A stretch of 64,000 bases of DNA from Heracleum sosnowskyi (GCA_030848705.1 CM061245.1:73333564-73397563); one strand, 5' to 3'. Positions 33,206-44,508 are shown, counted from the first letter of the stretch. The notes: a model not told the origin generated them from the letters alone. Made by a program: numbers and translations.

Positions 33206-34116
33206 CCGGACTGCCTGGCTCGTTTTTCGTTTTGGAATGCGAAACGATTCCAGCTTTCCCCCCTTTAATTTTGAAAAAGTACTTCCTCTTTTTACCTCGG
33301 GAATCGGTTTTACTGCTGTCGCATTAATTACTCCTGTTTGCTCGCTGTTGTCCTATTTTATTTTCTTTTCTGTAATTTACTTTCTTGCCAACCAATATGA
33401 TATTGACACCTGTCGTCTAGGGGGTTATTTTTACCCCTTTATAAAACCCCCCTTTCATTTCCAATTGTACTTTTCACTTTTTCAACCGAATTTCTCTTCC
33501 AGGCGCTCCGTTTTCCGGCGACCGCTGCGTTTCTCTTGTGAAGCCTTTCTACTCTCCTGCCTTCCTGTAAGCCTTTCGACTCCATCCTTTTCCGCCTATT
33601 TGCTGTTATATGTTGTTGTTTTATCCGTAATTTTGATTTCACCGAAACTGTTCATCTTGGAGTTTTGAGGGTTTTGGAAAAGGTTTTGGTTTTCTGTGAT
33701 GTAGTCGCTTAAGTGTTTGTATACTGGCTTATGTGTGTATTGCTGGTCTTGATTTTGGTTGCATGTCGTATATGTATTTCGATTCGGTTGTTCTTAAATT
33801 TCTGGGTTTCTTTGTGCCGTTTTGTGTTCTTGGTTTGGGGATAAGGATAGCTGTATATGTGTATAGTTTGATCTTGTGTTTAAGATATGTTTTTGGGCTG
33901 AAGTGTTTCTGACAGTTCATGTTTCTGAGGCTCTGTATCTAATCCGGACTTGATTTAATCCGAATAACTTTAACTGGTTTACTATTTGGCTGATTTTTGA
34001 TCCGGTTATTTTAGAATATAGGGACTGGATTACTGCTAGGTAAAATGTTTCTTATTGAAAATACGCAATCCGTACTGAGATAATAAAACTTACCTCAAAT
34101 TGATCTTTCTAGGTTT
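33206..34116 (+). promoter_or_regulatory. Promoter and 5' UTR intron of the E2 opposite-strand gene
   Basis: A TATA box TTTATAAAA lies at 33438-33446. A likely leader exon ends at a GTAAGCC donor (33567) and a 546-bp leader intron ends with TTTCTAG at 34106-34112, four bases before the ATG at 34117. T-rich leader and branch region are normal for plant genes. Inferred by eye. Confidence 0.55.
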
Positions 34117-36339
34117 ATGTTTCGGACTAAGTCTCGAGCCTGTCGCGTTCTTATTCCCCTCTCCGACCCTTCTAATTCTAGCGAGCCGTCACCTTCTAAC
34201 AATCAAGAAGTAATAGATTTATACTGGTGTAGAATGGCTAAGAAGAAGAAACAATCCGGACCTCTCGTAACCCAGTTATTTGTTCATGAGCCTCCCCGTG
34301 GTGGTGTACTCAGTACTCCGGACGGATATTGGTCGGATACTAGCTATTTCTTCGTGAAGAAAGATCCGGCTATAGAAGAGGAGTTTTATTATAGGGACCT
34401 TAGCCTTTGTTACCGGAGCAGACAAGAATTCGGACATCCAGGGCCATACGATGCCTCCGTTTTTGATGCTGCTTTCTCTAGCATGGGTATTAGCGAGGCC
34501 CCATATCCGTTGAAAGAGAAATTTTCTAGTCTCCCGGATGTTCAGATGGACAAACTGGTCCGGGCTGCTTTTCAGTTGGGCCCTGAAATCAGCTGGAGAT
34601 GGCCTCAATCCGGGGAAAGGATTTACCACAGACCTGAGGACGGTTATGTTGGCGTCTGGCTAGAAACCCTTCGATCCGGATGGAACCCCAGGTGTCATCA
34701 ATTTATAAAACACTTGTGTAAGTATGTATATAGAATTTCAATAATGCAAATTACCCCCAACGGGGTTAAGTGGATAACCTGGTTCCTTTCTGCTTGCAAT
34801 AAAATGGGGTACCAGCCCACACTACGACTCTTCCACCAACTCTTTAAACTAGTCCAATCTAACAAGGAACCTTTATACGAAATCCGATTCCGGGCCGAAG
34901 AATGTGGTTATCCCTCCGGAACTGCTAAACCTGTCATACAGCAATCTACCTTGAAGTATTGGAGTGGTGAATTGATATTTTTGAAAGGCTTGGATTTGGA
35001 GTTCCTGCCATATATAGTTTCTGGAGCTGAAGCAGAAGTATTTGATACTTATACACTTGAAGGAGAAGCCTTAACTCAAATTCACCGGTTTTGTGAATGC
35101 CTCGGGTTTCAAATGACTCGGGATAGTTTCATGAAACATGATAAGTTGTTTGAGCTTGGATGTAAGTTGTCGTAATTCTTCTTTTTGTAAACCGGACTAA
35201 TTCTTTTGATATACTGATATTTGCTCTTTCCTTTATGCAGGTTTGCCGTACTTCCAACCCGAGTTGTACGCGATCATGTCTTCGAATGCTCTTGCTGCTT
35301 CTTTTAGGAAACTCGGAGGTGTTCACAGCACCAAGGGTCCGGTCGAGATTGGGGGGTCCGGTTCTAGTGCGTTGAAGGAAGGTGGTGCGGAGTCTGTTGC
35401 CCCGGCTCCCCCGCCACCCGAACCTGTGGCTGATGCTGTTGACGTTGAGCTAGTCGAGGACTTGGGACCTCGTTCTTCAAAGAAGAGGAAGATTCACGTG
35501 GGGAAGAAAACGCCTGCAAAGGCGAAAGCCACTGTCGATAAAATTGTTGCTGATAATGATGGGAGGGGTCCGGATAATGAATCCATCCGAATTGGGAACT
35601 TAACTCTGGAGCAACTTGCTGGTATGTGCGCTGATATTCCTACTGACTCGGATTTCGAAGAGATGGAAGAGGCTGGTAGCAATGCTTGCCTGAAACGCCT
35701 CGTTGGCCACTGGGCACATGTAAGTTGTTTGAAAGCTATCCTTGCGTTTTGTAATTCTCTCTTTCGCTTTGTTGATTTTTGATTTCTGTTTTGTAGACCG
35801 GAAGTCTAATCAGCGCACTTGCCAGCATTATTATTACCGAAAGAAAATCTGCACACGAGTTCGCTAACGAAAAGGATGCCCGGATTCGAGACCTTGAACT
35901 GGAGAATGCTTCTATAAAAGCCAAAAATGCCGAGCAGGAATCGGAGTTCACTTCCAAGCTATCCGGGTTTCAAGCTGACATGGCGAAGGTTGAGAAGAAA
36001 GCCGATGAGTTGGATGCACTCAACAAACAACTCCTTCTTGGAGAAGCCAAGTCCCGTGAAGCTGCTGTGGCGGAATTCAAAGAAGGTCCGGAGTATGACC
36101 AATCTATCGCGGATGCTGCTGCCCCTGAGATTCTCCGGGCTTGGCTTGTTGCTGAAAGGCATATCAAAACCGATCCTGCTGCTGACTGGGATTCTTTTAT
36201 TGGTGAATTCCTGGCTGCCAAGCTCTCAATCGAGCAGGGGAAAGGAGAGCCTCAGCCTTATGATGGCCCCAATCCGAGCTTCCTCCCTCATCCGTCCAAT
36301 CCGATTGTGCCCTCCCCGACTAAACCTGTTGAAGATTAA
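34117..36339 (+). CDS. E2 opposite-strand gene: three-exon transposon-associated protein (688 aa)
   Basis: Coding exons 34117-35161, 35241-35719 and 35797-36339 join in frame through GTAAGT/GCAG and GTAAGT/GTAG introns of 79 and 77 bp; total 2067 nt with stop. The N-terminal half (GVWLETLRSGWNPRCHQFIK, YRISIMQITPNGVKWI, LRLFHQLFKLV) resembles the 'putative gypsy-type transposon' domain (Transposase_28 type) found in extra ORFs of Tat elements. The middle has a basic nuclear-signal-like stretch (SSKKRKIHVGKK). Exon 3 is a coiled coil (ARIRDLELENASIKAK, VEKKADELDALNKQL) followed by a Pro-rich tail. It lies between pol and the 3' LTR, against gag-pol, so its mRNA is complementary to the genomic RNA. 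Function is unknown in the family. All frames intact. Confidence 0.8.
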
Positions 36340-37342
36340 CTTATCATGTGTTTTGAACATTTTGTATTTGGGATCTCTGTAACGTAACTTCTATTTGCTG
36401 TTTTTTGGTCCAAACTTTTGGGGATGTTTCCGGGTTGTACGGCCAGCCCGGGTCTCTTTATTTGCTCTAATTTCTTTATACTATCGTTTGCAATCCTGCC
36501 TCTGATGTTTTTGATATTGTGCATTCCTCTGCTAAATTTATGTTGCTCATGGGTCCGGTCTCATGACGTGATTCTGAACCGGACCCTAGATTTAGTACTT
36601 AGAGTATAGTCTAAGATTTTCATTTGATGCGTATTGCTCGTGAGTCCTATCTCATGGCTTGGTTCTGAGCCGGACTCTAGATTTAATACTTAGAATAGAA
36701 TCTAAGATTTTTGTTTGATGCATATTGCTCGTGAGTCCGGTCTCATGGCTTGGTTCTGAGCCGGACTCTTGATTTAGTACTTAGAATAGGATCTAAGATT
36801 CTTGTTCGATGCATATTGCTCGTGAGTCCGGGCTCATGGCTTGGTTCTGAACCGGACTCTTGCTTTAGTACTTAGAATAGAATCTAAGATTTTTTGTTTG
36901 ATGCATATTGCTCGTGAGTCCGGTCTCATGGCTTGGTTCTGAACCGGACTCTTGCTTTTGTACTTAGAATAGAATCTAAGATTTGTGTTTGATGCATATT
37001 GCTCGTGAGTCCGGTCTCATGGCTTGGTTCTGAGCCGGACTCTTGATTTGTTTTGGTGCGTATTGCTGGGGGCCCTGGCTGCAATATTTGCCTATGGCTC
37101 CGAGCCAGGGTCACTGATTTTGCATATTGCTGGGGACCCGGGCTACATGTTACGCCTATAGCTCTGAGCCCGGGTTATTACAAAAATTGAAATGTACTGG
37201 AAGTTTAAATATACATGATGATATGAAAAGAAACAAGACATCGAGACCGGTTTTATTTATAGAAAAATCAGGAATACAAAGCTCTTATTCTAATCTGGGC
37301 TTTTGGGAGCTCCTTATTCTTTATCCGGTCGCTGCAATCCTC
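36340..37342. repeat. Tandem array: ~6 copies of a 91-bp unit, plus flanks
   Basis: From about 36542 to 37050 the landmark TATTGCTCGTGAGTCCGG recurs at 36633, 36724, 36815, 36906 and 36997, with a diverged copy before. Each unit holds an inverted pair, GAGTCCGGTCTCATGG against GAGCCGGACTC. The stretches 36340-36541 and 37051-37342 have no gene; two related CCCTGGCT and CCCGGGCT repeats follow the array. Confidence 0.85.
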
Positions 37343-40300
37343 TTACTGGTAAAATTTTCGGAGTCTAAGGCCATGCCAAGTATTGGGGACCTCAGATCCA
37401 TCCATATGAACCAACTTGTATGTTCCGGGCCGAATTACCTCCATTATCTTGTATGGTCCTTCCCACTTTGGCATGAGTTTTCCGGTATTGGTAGGATCAG
37501 ACGCCTCTGTATCACGAAGGACCAGGTCTCCAACTCGAAAGTTCTTAACCCGGGCCTTCTTCCCAAAGTACTCTCTAGTTTTTTCCTTGTATTTTTCCAT
37601 CCTCTCAATAGCTTGATCCCGGACTTCGTCAATCAAAATCAAGTTAGTCTGTAACCCTTCTTCATTAGCTATTTCTTCAAAATTTATGGCCCGGTGGGAA
37701 GGATTTCCCACTTCAATTGGTAGTAAAGCTTCAGTGCCGTAGGCAAGTTTGAATGGGGTTTCACCAGTGCTAGTCCGGGGACTAGTCCTGTATGCCCATA
37801 ACACGTTTGGCAGCTCCTCGGGCCACTTATTCTTGCTTTCCTGTAGCCTCTTCTCAATTCCTCTAAGCAAAATCCGGTTTGTAACTTCAACTTGGCCGTT
37901 TCCTCTTGGGTATGCAACAGATGATTTTTTGTGCTTGATTCCTCTTTCTTTCAGGTAGCCTTCGAAATCGGACCCCACGAATTGTGGCCCGTTATCAGAA
38001 ACTAGAACCATTGGTAGCCCGAACCTCATCAGTATGTTGTCCATAAACCGAATGCAATCCTGTTGGTTGATTGTTCTCATTGCCTTAGCTTCCGCCCACT
38101 TGGTCATGTAATCAATTGCCACAAGCAAATATCTCAGGTCGCCTTTAGCCCGGGGAAATGGACCCATGATATCAATACCCCAAACTGCAAACGGGATAGG
38201 AGACAGGACTGAGGATGGTAAGACCGGGCTCTGTCGTGGGACATTGCTGAAAAGTTGGCAGTTCTTGCACTTCTTCACAAACTCCACAGCGTTATTATGA
38301 ATTGTAGGCCAGTAATAACCCTGCCTTATAATCTTGTGAGCCAGGGCCTTTGCAGATAGATGGTCTCCACAAATTCCCTCATGAACTTCCTGTAGACAAT
38401 AGGTAGCTTCAACCGGTCCCACGCATTTTAGAATTGGTGCCGAGTAAGTCCGGCGATAGAGTAACCCTTCTTCCAAAAAGAACTTTGCCGCTTTATTCCT
38501 GAGTCTTTGAGCTTGACTCTTCTCAGAAGGCAGTTCTCCCTTTTCCAAATACAGAATTATGGGCGTCATCCAGCTGGGTTGATCATCAATTTCCATTACT
38601 TCCTCTTGATCCATTGTTGGTTTAGCTAGTTCCTCAAAGTAAACTGAGCTATCCAAATCAGCCGAGTTCTGGACTAATTTAGATAGGATGTCAGCTTCTG
38701 TGTTGTCCTCTCGATTTACTTGACAAATTTCAAATCTGGGTATCATAGCTAGGAAACCTTGAACCAAGGCTTGATACCTTCCCAGTGTTGGGTCTTTTGC
38801 AACGTACTCTCCGGTCGTTTGTTTGACTACTATCTGAGAATCACTGAAAATCCTTAGCTTGTTCACCTTTAAACTTCGGGCCAGACGGAGTCCGGCTAGA
38901 AGAGCTTCGTACTCTGCCTGATTGTTCGTTGCTTGGAACTGAAATCCAATTGCTTGCTTTATCTTGAAACCATCCGGACTCTTGAGTATGAGCCCGGCTC
39001 CAGATCTCTCATTGGTTGATGAGCCATCTACATGCAAAATCCAGGTTTCATGATCAAGTGTGGATTCCTCCCCGGGTTCTGTCTCCATTGAAATGTGAAC
39101 AGGTTCGGGGAAAGAACATTCCACAATGAAATCGGCTAAAGCTTGGGATTTGATAGATGTTCTTGGGATAAAAGTTAGGGAGAATTGGCTTAGCTCAATA
39201 GCCCAGTTAACCAACCTCCCCGAGACATCAGGTTTGTGAATAATTTTCCGTAGTGGCTGATCAGTTATAACTTTGATTTCCCTCCCTTGGAAATAATGTC
39301 GCAGCTTCCGGGATGCAGTGATGAGAGCGAAAGCAAATTTTTCGAGGTTTGGGTAACGGGTTTCAGCATCTTTGAGCACTTGGCTCACATAATAAACCGG
39401 CTTCTGCTCACCGTCGTGATCCCGGATTAGGGCTGCTCCCACAGCCAGGGTACCTGCAGACAAGTAAATGCTTAAAGGCTCCCCGGGCTCGGGTTTGGTT
39501 AAGATTGGAGGTGCGGCTAGGTATTCTTTGAGGGAGTCGAAAGCTTGTTGGCAATCCGGGCCCCAAACAATTTCTTTCTTTTTCTGAGCTCCCTTCAGCA
39601 AGTTGAAGAAAGGCAAGCAACGATCTGCGAGCTTAGGAATAAACCTTCGCAATGCTGCTAACGATCCTGCAAGTTTTTGTATGTCTCTCTGGGTCCGGGG
39701 TGCTTGCATCTCAGTTATTGCTTTGATTTTTTCTGGGTTGGCTTCGATTCCCCTTTGGCTAATCATGAAACCTAAGAATTTTCCCGCTCCAACCCCGAAA
39801 GTGCATTTGTCCGGATTCAGTTTCATCTTTTGCTTCCTTAAGTTCTCAAAACATTCTTTCAGATCAGAAATGTGTGTCTGGACTGTTGCTGACTTTGCTA
39901 TCATGTCATCGACATATGATTCCAGGTTTCTCCCCAGTTGACTGTTGAAGATTTCGACCATTGCCCTTTGGTAAGTAGATCCGGCATTCCTTAATCCAAA
40001 GGGCATAAGTTTGTAGGCGTAGACCGCCCGGTGTGTTATGAATGCTGTCTTGGCTATATCAGCCGGGTTCATCTTTATTTGATTATAACCGGAGAAGGCG
40101 TCCATGAAACTCAGCATGACATGTCCGGCTGTCGCATCGATGAGCTGGTCAATGCTGGGAAGCGGGTAAGGGTCTTTGGGACATGCAGCATTCAAGTCAG
40201 TGTAGTCCACACACATTCGCCACTTTCCATTTGGTTTCTTGACTAAGACCACATTGGCTAGCCACTCCGGATACTTTATCTCGCAGATAATATCGGCCTT

Positions 40301-43057
40301 TAGGAGCTTTTCAACTTCCTCATCGATCGCTTTCTGTCTCTCCGGGGCAAAGTTCCTTCGTTTCTGCTTTACCGGCTTTTTCCTAGGATCAACATCCAAG
40401 CTATGCATAGCAACAGACTCCTGGAGCCCAGGCATGTCATCCGGGCTCCAAGCAAATACATCAGCATATTCTCGAAGCAACTCGGTTAACTCCTTCTTGA
40501 ACACCATGTCTAACCCGGTTCCAATTTTGACTTGTCTTTCCGGGTTTCCTTCTATTAGTTCGATCGATTCGAGCTCAACAGCAGCCTCCACTTTTGTCAT
40601 TTCCGCCTTAGAAACATACTGCTGGACTCGGGCTTGTACAATCTGGTCAAGGAAGACCTGGGCTGGTGGGTTTTCAATGTTATGGACATCCTTACTGGGC
40701 TCAGTCTTTTTGTTGTATCTATGCTTCTTCCTGCTCAGATTTTTGTGGTAGGAGTCTGCTTTCCTTTTGTTTTCCGGGTCAGTTTCAGCCATGACCAAGG
40801 CCTGACCATAGCATCGGCTAGCCATTTCATAGTCACCCCGGACTTCTCCAATGCCGCCGGGAGTGGGAAACTTGAATTTGAGATGGGGTGTTGAAGTTAT
40901 AGCTTGGAGTTTGGTAAGGGCTGGTCTTCCCAGAATGACATTATAAGATGACGGTGTGTTGATGATATAGAATTTTACTATGTTGGTTACCTGCTTCGGG
41001 AAGGTCCCGAACAGGACTGGGAGATAAAGGGTGCCTTGAATGGGGACCAAATTGTTTCCAAATCCATAGAGTGGATCTTCCCTGCAATCGTTCATTCTTA
41101 TGCTGCCCAGCTGCATCCGGTCCATTGTGTGTTTGAACAGGATATTGACAGAAGACCCATTGTCAACTAGGACTCTCCTAACCTCATTTTCTGCTATGTC
41201 AAGGCTCACGACCAAGGCTTCGTTGTGGTTGGGGTTGATTCCTTCAAAGTCATCCTTGCTGAAAGTTATTACTTGCTCCGGACAGGCCTGCACCATCATT
41301 ACTTCGTCGCCTGAGTCCGGGCTTCTTGGAGGTGAATTGGATCCGCCCATAACCACATTCACAATATTCTTGTCTTTTCCGGATCCCTCTCCTCGGTCAG
41401 CCACTCTCCGAGCTATGTACTGCCCCATGTTTCCTTTTTTGACTTGGTCTTCCACAAAAAATTTCAAAGAGAGGCAATTTTCTGTTGTATGCCCATGGGT
41501 TTCATGGTAGTCGCAATGCTTATGGACTGATCGGTTTTCCGGGGCAGTGAGCATTGGCTTGGGAGGGTAATAGAATGGCTTATCTCGCACCTCTTTCAGA
41601 ATGTCTGCGCGAGCCCGGTTGAGAGGAGTCCAAGAGGGTTCGGGTCTAGGCTCACGCCTGGGTTTAGGCTGTCCAGACTCATCTTTCTGCCTGTTGTCCG
41701 GGGGTGGTGCTGGTATTGCGAGTTGAGAGCTTTGAATGTAGTTGCTTTGTCTATTTGGTTTAAATTTTTTGTCTTGATGATTGTAGTTGTTTTTGGGTGG
41801 ATCTTGAGTTCGGGTTGGAGAAATGCCCTGCCTAGTCATCCTCATTGCTTGGAGGACATCTGTTTCTTTGATGAACCGGGCTGCCATAGAGTAGGCGGCC
41901 GCCAGGCTCTGTGGTTCTTTGTGTATGAGATCGAGGACATACCTCTCATTATTGTCTGGGTCCAGGTTCCTTCGAAAAATTGTAAGAGCTTCACGCTCGT
42001 CCAGGTTGCTCACATTGTTTATGGCTTCCTGGAAGCGCTTCATGTAAGTTGCAAGTGCCTCTCCCCGGGCCTGCCGGACTGTCTCTAGGTGGCACATGTG
42101 CATTTCCTGGGTCTTATTGGCTCGGAAGCGTCTCAAGAAGGATTCCCGAAACTGCTTCCAGTTGTGGATGCTTCGGGAAGGGATTCTGCTGAACCATCTT
42201 TGGGCTCCGGACTTGAGGGTTGAGGCAAAGAACCTGCACTTCGTTAGATCATTGTAATAATATATCATTGCAATTTGTTCAAAATAGTTTATATGCTCCT
42301 CGGGGTCTCCCAAACCATTAAAGGAATCAAAGTTATAATGTTTGAGATTTCTCTGCCTGGGTGTCACCTCGAGCGAGTAGCTAAAGGGTGTCAATGTATC
42401 CCCAATGTCCATCCCCGAGTCCTGCCCCACCTTTTTCTGAAGTTCAAGGATCATGTCCATCAAGTCCTCCTGGGGTTCCTCATCATCTGAGAATATGTCG
42501 AGGCTAGGGGCCCGGGTTCTCCTTTTCTCATGAGTTCTGCCCATAATCCGGGCCTCCTCCTCTTGAATTCTTCTTTGGATTTTGAGGTCGAGTTTAGCTT
42601 GTTCTTCGCTCCGGATTTTTTCCCTCAAGTCAGCTAGCTTTTGGAGCTTTTCAGCTTCAGCATCTCGGTTTTGGCTGTTGGTTCTGTGGTGGGTTCTTTT
42701 TCGGGCTTCTTTGTCTGTGCCCCCAATTCTGTCGAAAACTGAGGCACGTGATCGGTGGGAGTCTCCTGAGTTATGTGAGTTTTCAACTTGGTCAACTTCA
42801 TTTTGCCGGGCCTCCTTATACATCCGGATTGCGTCAGCAACCTGGTCCCCGGTTAAATTTTCCATGAGTCCGGGTTCCATGTTGACATCCGTGTACTTAA
42901 ACTTGTTAACCTCAATTTCAACCCGGGCATCGCCCGGCCGAATTACTTGGGATGCCAGGGTCAGGAGTGGTGGTGGTTCAATAACTGGGTTTGTGGGTGG
43001 TTCTTGCCTTGGAGTACTGGTTGTGGGTCTTAACACAGATTTGCTACCTCGAGCCAT
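37343..43057 (-). CDS. E2 Gag-Pol polyprotein (Ty3/Gypsy, Tat lineage, 1904 aa)
   Basis: One uninterrupted frame starting MARGSKSVLR. Approximate domains by residue: acidic/basic N-terminus 1-235; retrotransposon Gag 240-335 (INYFEQIAMIYYYNDLTKCR); a Cys/His motif CDYHETHGHTTENC near 515; aspartic protease LVDNGSSVNILF near 636; RT 930-1090 (CVDYTDLNAACPKDPYPLP, catalytic YVDDM near 1050); connection/first RNase H 1190-1315; second, archaeal-type RNase H 1335-1455 (HVDGSSTNERSGAGL, NNQAEYEALLAGL, SDSQIVVKQ); integrase with H-H-C-C zinc module near 1555-1605, then D, D, E in GIDIMGPF, SDNGPQF and GQVEVTNR. Dual RNase H defines the Tat lineage. No chromodomain is seen. Catalytic residues are present throughout. 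Confidence 0.95.
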   Translation of the reverse strand: MARGSKSVLRPTTSTPRQEPPTNPVIEPPPLLTLASQVIRPGDARVEIEVNKFKYTDVNMEPGLMENLTGDQVADAIRMYKEARQNEVDQVENSHNSGDSHRSRASVFDRIGGTDKEARKRTHHRTNSQNRDAEAEKLQKLADLREKIRSEEQAKLDLKIQRRIQEEEARIMGRTHEKRRTRAPSLDIFSDDEEPQEDLMDMILELQKKVGQDSGMDIGDTLTPFSYSLEVTPRQRNLKHYNFDSFNGLGDPEEHINYFEQIAMIYYYNDLTKCRFFASTLKSGAQRWFSRIPSRSIHNWKQFRESFLRRFRANKTQEMHMCHLETVRQARGEALATYMKRFQEAINNVSNLDEREALTIFRRNLDPDNNERYVLDLIHKEPQSLAAAYSMAARFIKETDVLQAMRMTRQGISPTRTQDPPKNNYNHQDKKFKPNRQSNYIQSSQLAIPAPPPDNRQKDESGQPKPRREPRPEPSWTPLNRARADILKEVRDKPFYYPPKPMLTAPENRSVHKHCDYHETHGHTTENCLSLKFFVEDQVKKGNMGQYIARRVADRGEGSGKDKNIVNVVMGGSNSPPRSPDSGDEVMMVQACPEQVITFSKDDFEGINPNHNEALVVSLDIAENEVRRVLVDNGSSVNILFKHTMDRMQLGSIRMNDCREDPLYGFGNNLVPIQGTLYLPVLFGTFPKQVTNIVKFYIINTPSSYNVILGRPALTKLQAITSTPHLKFKFPTPGGIGEVRGDYEMASRCYGQALVMAETDPENKRKADSYHKNLSRKKHRYNKKTEPSKDVHNIENPPAQVFLDQIVQARVQQYVSKAEMTKVEAAVELESIELIEGNPERQVKIGTGLDMVFKKELTELLREYADVFAWSPDDMPGLQESVAMHSLDVDPRKKPVKQKRRNFAPERQKAIDEEVEKLLKADIICEIKYPEWLANVVLVKKPNGKWRMCVDYTDLNAACPKDPYPLPSIDQLIDATAGHVMLSFMDAFSGYNQIKMNPADIAKTAFITHRAVYAYKLMPFGLRNAGSTYQRAMVEIFNSQLGRNLESYVDDMIAKSATVQTHISDLKECFENLRKQKMKLNPDKCTFGVGAGKFLGFMISQRGIEANPEKIKAITEMQAPRTQRDIQKLAGSLAALRRFIPKLADRCLPFFNLLKGAQKKKEIVWGPDCQQAFDSLKEYLAAPPILTKPEPGEPLSIYLSAGTLAVGAALIRDHDGEQKPVYYVSQVLKDAETRYPNLEKFAFALITASRKLRHYFQGREIKVITDQPLRKIIHKPDVSGRLVNWAIELSQFSLTFIPRTSIKSQALADFIVECSFPEPVHISMETEPGEESTLDHETWILHVDGSSTNERSGAGLILKSPDGFKIKQAIGFQFQATNNQAEYEALLAGLRLARSLKVNKLRIFSDSQIVVKQTTGEYVAKDPTLGRYQALVQGFLAMIPRFEICQVNREDNTEADILSKLVQNSADLDSSVYFEELAKPTMDQEEVMEIDDQPSWMTPIILYLEKGELPSEKSQAQRLRNKAAKFFLEEGLLYRRTYSAPILKCVGPVEATYCLQEVHEGICGDHLSAKALAHKIIRQGYYWPTIHNNAVEFVKKCKNCQLFSNVPRQSPVLPSSVLSPIPFAVWGIDIMGPFPRAKGDLRYLLVAIDYMTKWAEAKAMRTINQQDCIRFMDNILMRFGLPMVLVSDNGPQFVGSDFEGYLKERGIKHKKSSVAYPRGNGQVEVTNRILLRGIEKRLQESKNKWPEELPNVLWAYRTSPRTSTGETPFKLAYGTEALLPIEVGNPSHRAINFEEIANEEGLQTNLILIDEVRDQAIERMEKYKEKTREYFGKKARVKNFRVGDLVLRDTEASDPTNTGKLMPKWEGPYKIMEVIRPGTYKLVHMDGSEVPNTWHGLRLRKFYQ

Positions 43058-43522
43058 GATTCAAGAGCAAACAATGTATACAACTTTTTTGGGGTAATAC
43101 AATTTTTCAAAATCAAAGTAAATTTCTGATAGATCTGGGTTTACCAAGGAGAACGAGACAATTTATGCATGTGATTTCTGGGTTTAGTGCTTTTCAAGGC
43201 AAGAAAATTAGTTTTAAAGACAGATCTATAGGAGAGCAATGTGGATCTAAGCAACAACTGGAGCAAAAAAAAAAAAAAACTAGATAATGCTAAACAAGGG
43301 TAAAAATAAACAGATCTGGGCTAAATAAGGTTAAAAGCATTCATACATCGGAGAAATGGGTTAAAGAGTTCCGGTTTAGTTGTAAAGACGAAAGAGTTTG
43401 CTTAGATCTTACTAGATTTAACTAGGACTCCTTCAAAGATGAAGGAGCTTGTTGATGGCGTTGAGTCTAGCGGCGCCGTGACCACAAGACAGGGTTGGTA
43501 GGCCCCTCCTTCTAGCGCCAAA
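43058..43522 (-). promoter_or_regulatory. E2 leader with primer-binding site
   Basis: On the minus strand the 5' LTR ends at 43523 and TTTGGCGCTAGAAGGAGGGG follows at once (43522-43503), the position and type of a Gypsy PBS. I cannot say which tRNA it pairs with. The rest is untranslated leader with an A-run near 43266. Confidence 0.7.
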
Positions 43523-44483
43523 TGATAACTCCAAATCCCGATCTAGGACCTTCCCGGCCGATCCCACGCCTGGAAGCGGTGTCGCTGCGGTTGGGACTCT
43601 GCAAAACAACACCGGAGGGGGGTTTGGACCCTGGCGGCGCCTCCGGCGTGAGAATAAGTAACGGCTTTGGAAAGGGAGATAGGAATATAGAGAAATCTAA
43701 ATATGGAGGGTGTGTGTATAGGTTAGGACTGTAAAAGAGAATGTAACCCCTGCACCTTTCCTCCTTGGTCTATATATAGGCCCAGGATTAGGGTTTAGGG
43801 GTTGTACCTGCAATCATGAGCGTTGAATCCTAGGTAGGTAGGACACCTGGGTGATGTTGATGGATTGCACGTGTCCAGGTGACGGATTGTGGCAGCGTGT
43901 GCCGGGCTCCTGCTGGCGTGTGGTTTAAATAGGAAATAATTATCCCAATCATTAGGAATCTTTACGTGTCGTCACCAGGTGTGGCCATCGGTCATGGCCT
44001 AACCACGTCACGTACCAATGTGTAGTCTTCATGTGCGTTATTGCCTTTGTCGCCAGGGATGGATTAAACTTTGAACTTAAGCCCAACCTGTGAGCTCGAG
44101 TTTTGTAGGTGAGTCCGGATTCCGATACGAGTTCAGACTAGTAGATGAGTCAGGACTCCGATACGGGCTAGGACTTGAAGGTGAGTCATGACAGAACATG
44201 AATCCAGACTAGTTGGTGGACCATGATTGAGATATGAGTCCGGGGTCCAGGACGGGTCCGGGCTATACATAGCCTATCAATGACCTAGACATGTCACGTA
44301 ACGAGGTGTAGATTTTCTCACACAGGATGTTGCCTTTGTCGCCAGGAGGTAGTTAAACTTAAAGCTTGAGCCATAGCCTGGCAATGCGTCCGGACTGGTA
44401 CCTAGGTCATGACTCCCAGATGAGTCTGGACTAGGAGGTGAGCCATGACTGTAATGGTAATCCGGGCTATACATAGCCTATCA
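43523..44483 (-). repeat. E2 5' LTR
   Basis: 961 bp, nearly identical to the copy at 30561. It carries the promoter for gag-pol transcription toward lower coordinates. Confidence 0.95.
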
Positions 44484-44508
44484 ATAGACAAGTAAGAGAG
44501 AGGGATAC

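Larger units (their letters stand above)
30561..44483 (-). mobile_element. E2: young Ty3/Gypsy Tat-lineage LTR retrotransposon, 13.9 kb
   Basis: Two 961-bp LTRs (TGATAACTCC...GCCTATCA on +) are flanked by an exact ATAGA duplication (30556-30560 and 44484-44488). By eye the LTRs differ at only 4 sites, all transitions (about 0.4%), so insertion is recent. Gag-pol runs on -, with PBS at 43522 and PPT at 31522. Dual RNase H and an extra opposite-strand gene between pol and the 3' LTR mark the Tat group (Retand-like). No lesion is seen in gag-pol, so it may be autonomous. Confidence 0.95.

Noticed and set aside
33111..33668. 185-codon + strand ORF
   Set aside because: It spans the end of the tandem array, the TATA region and the leader of the antisense gene; composition is low complexity and T-rich, and no domain is seen.
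37343..43057. Plus-strand ORFs antisense to E2 gag-pol (for example 40239-40751, 42582-43097)
   Set aside because: Shadow frames of the intact minus-strand polyprotein.
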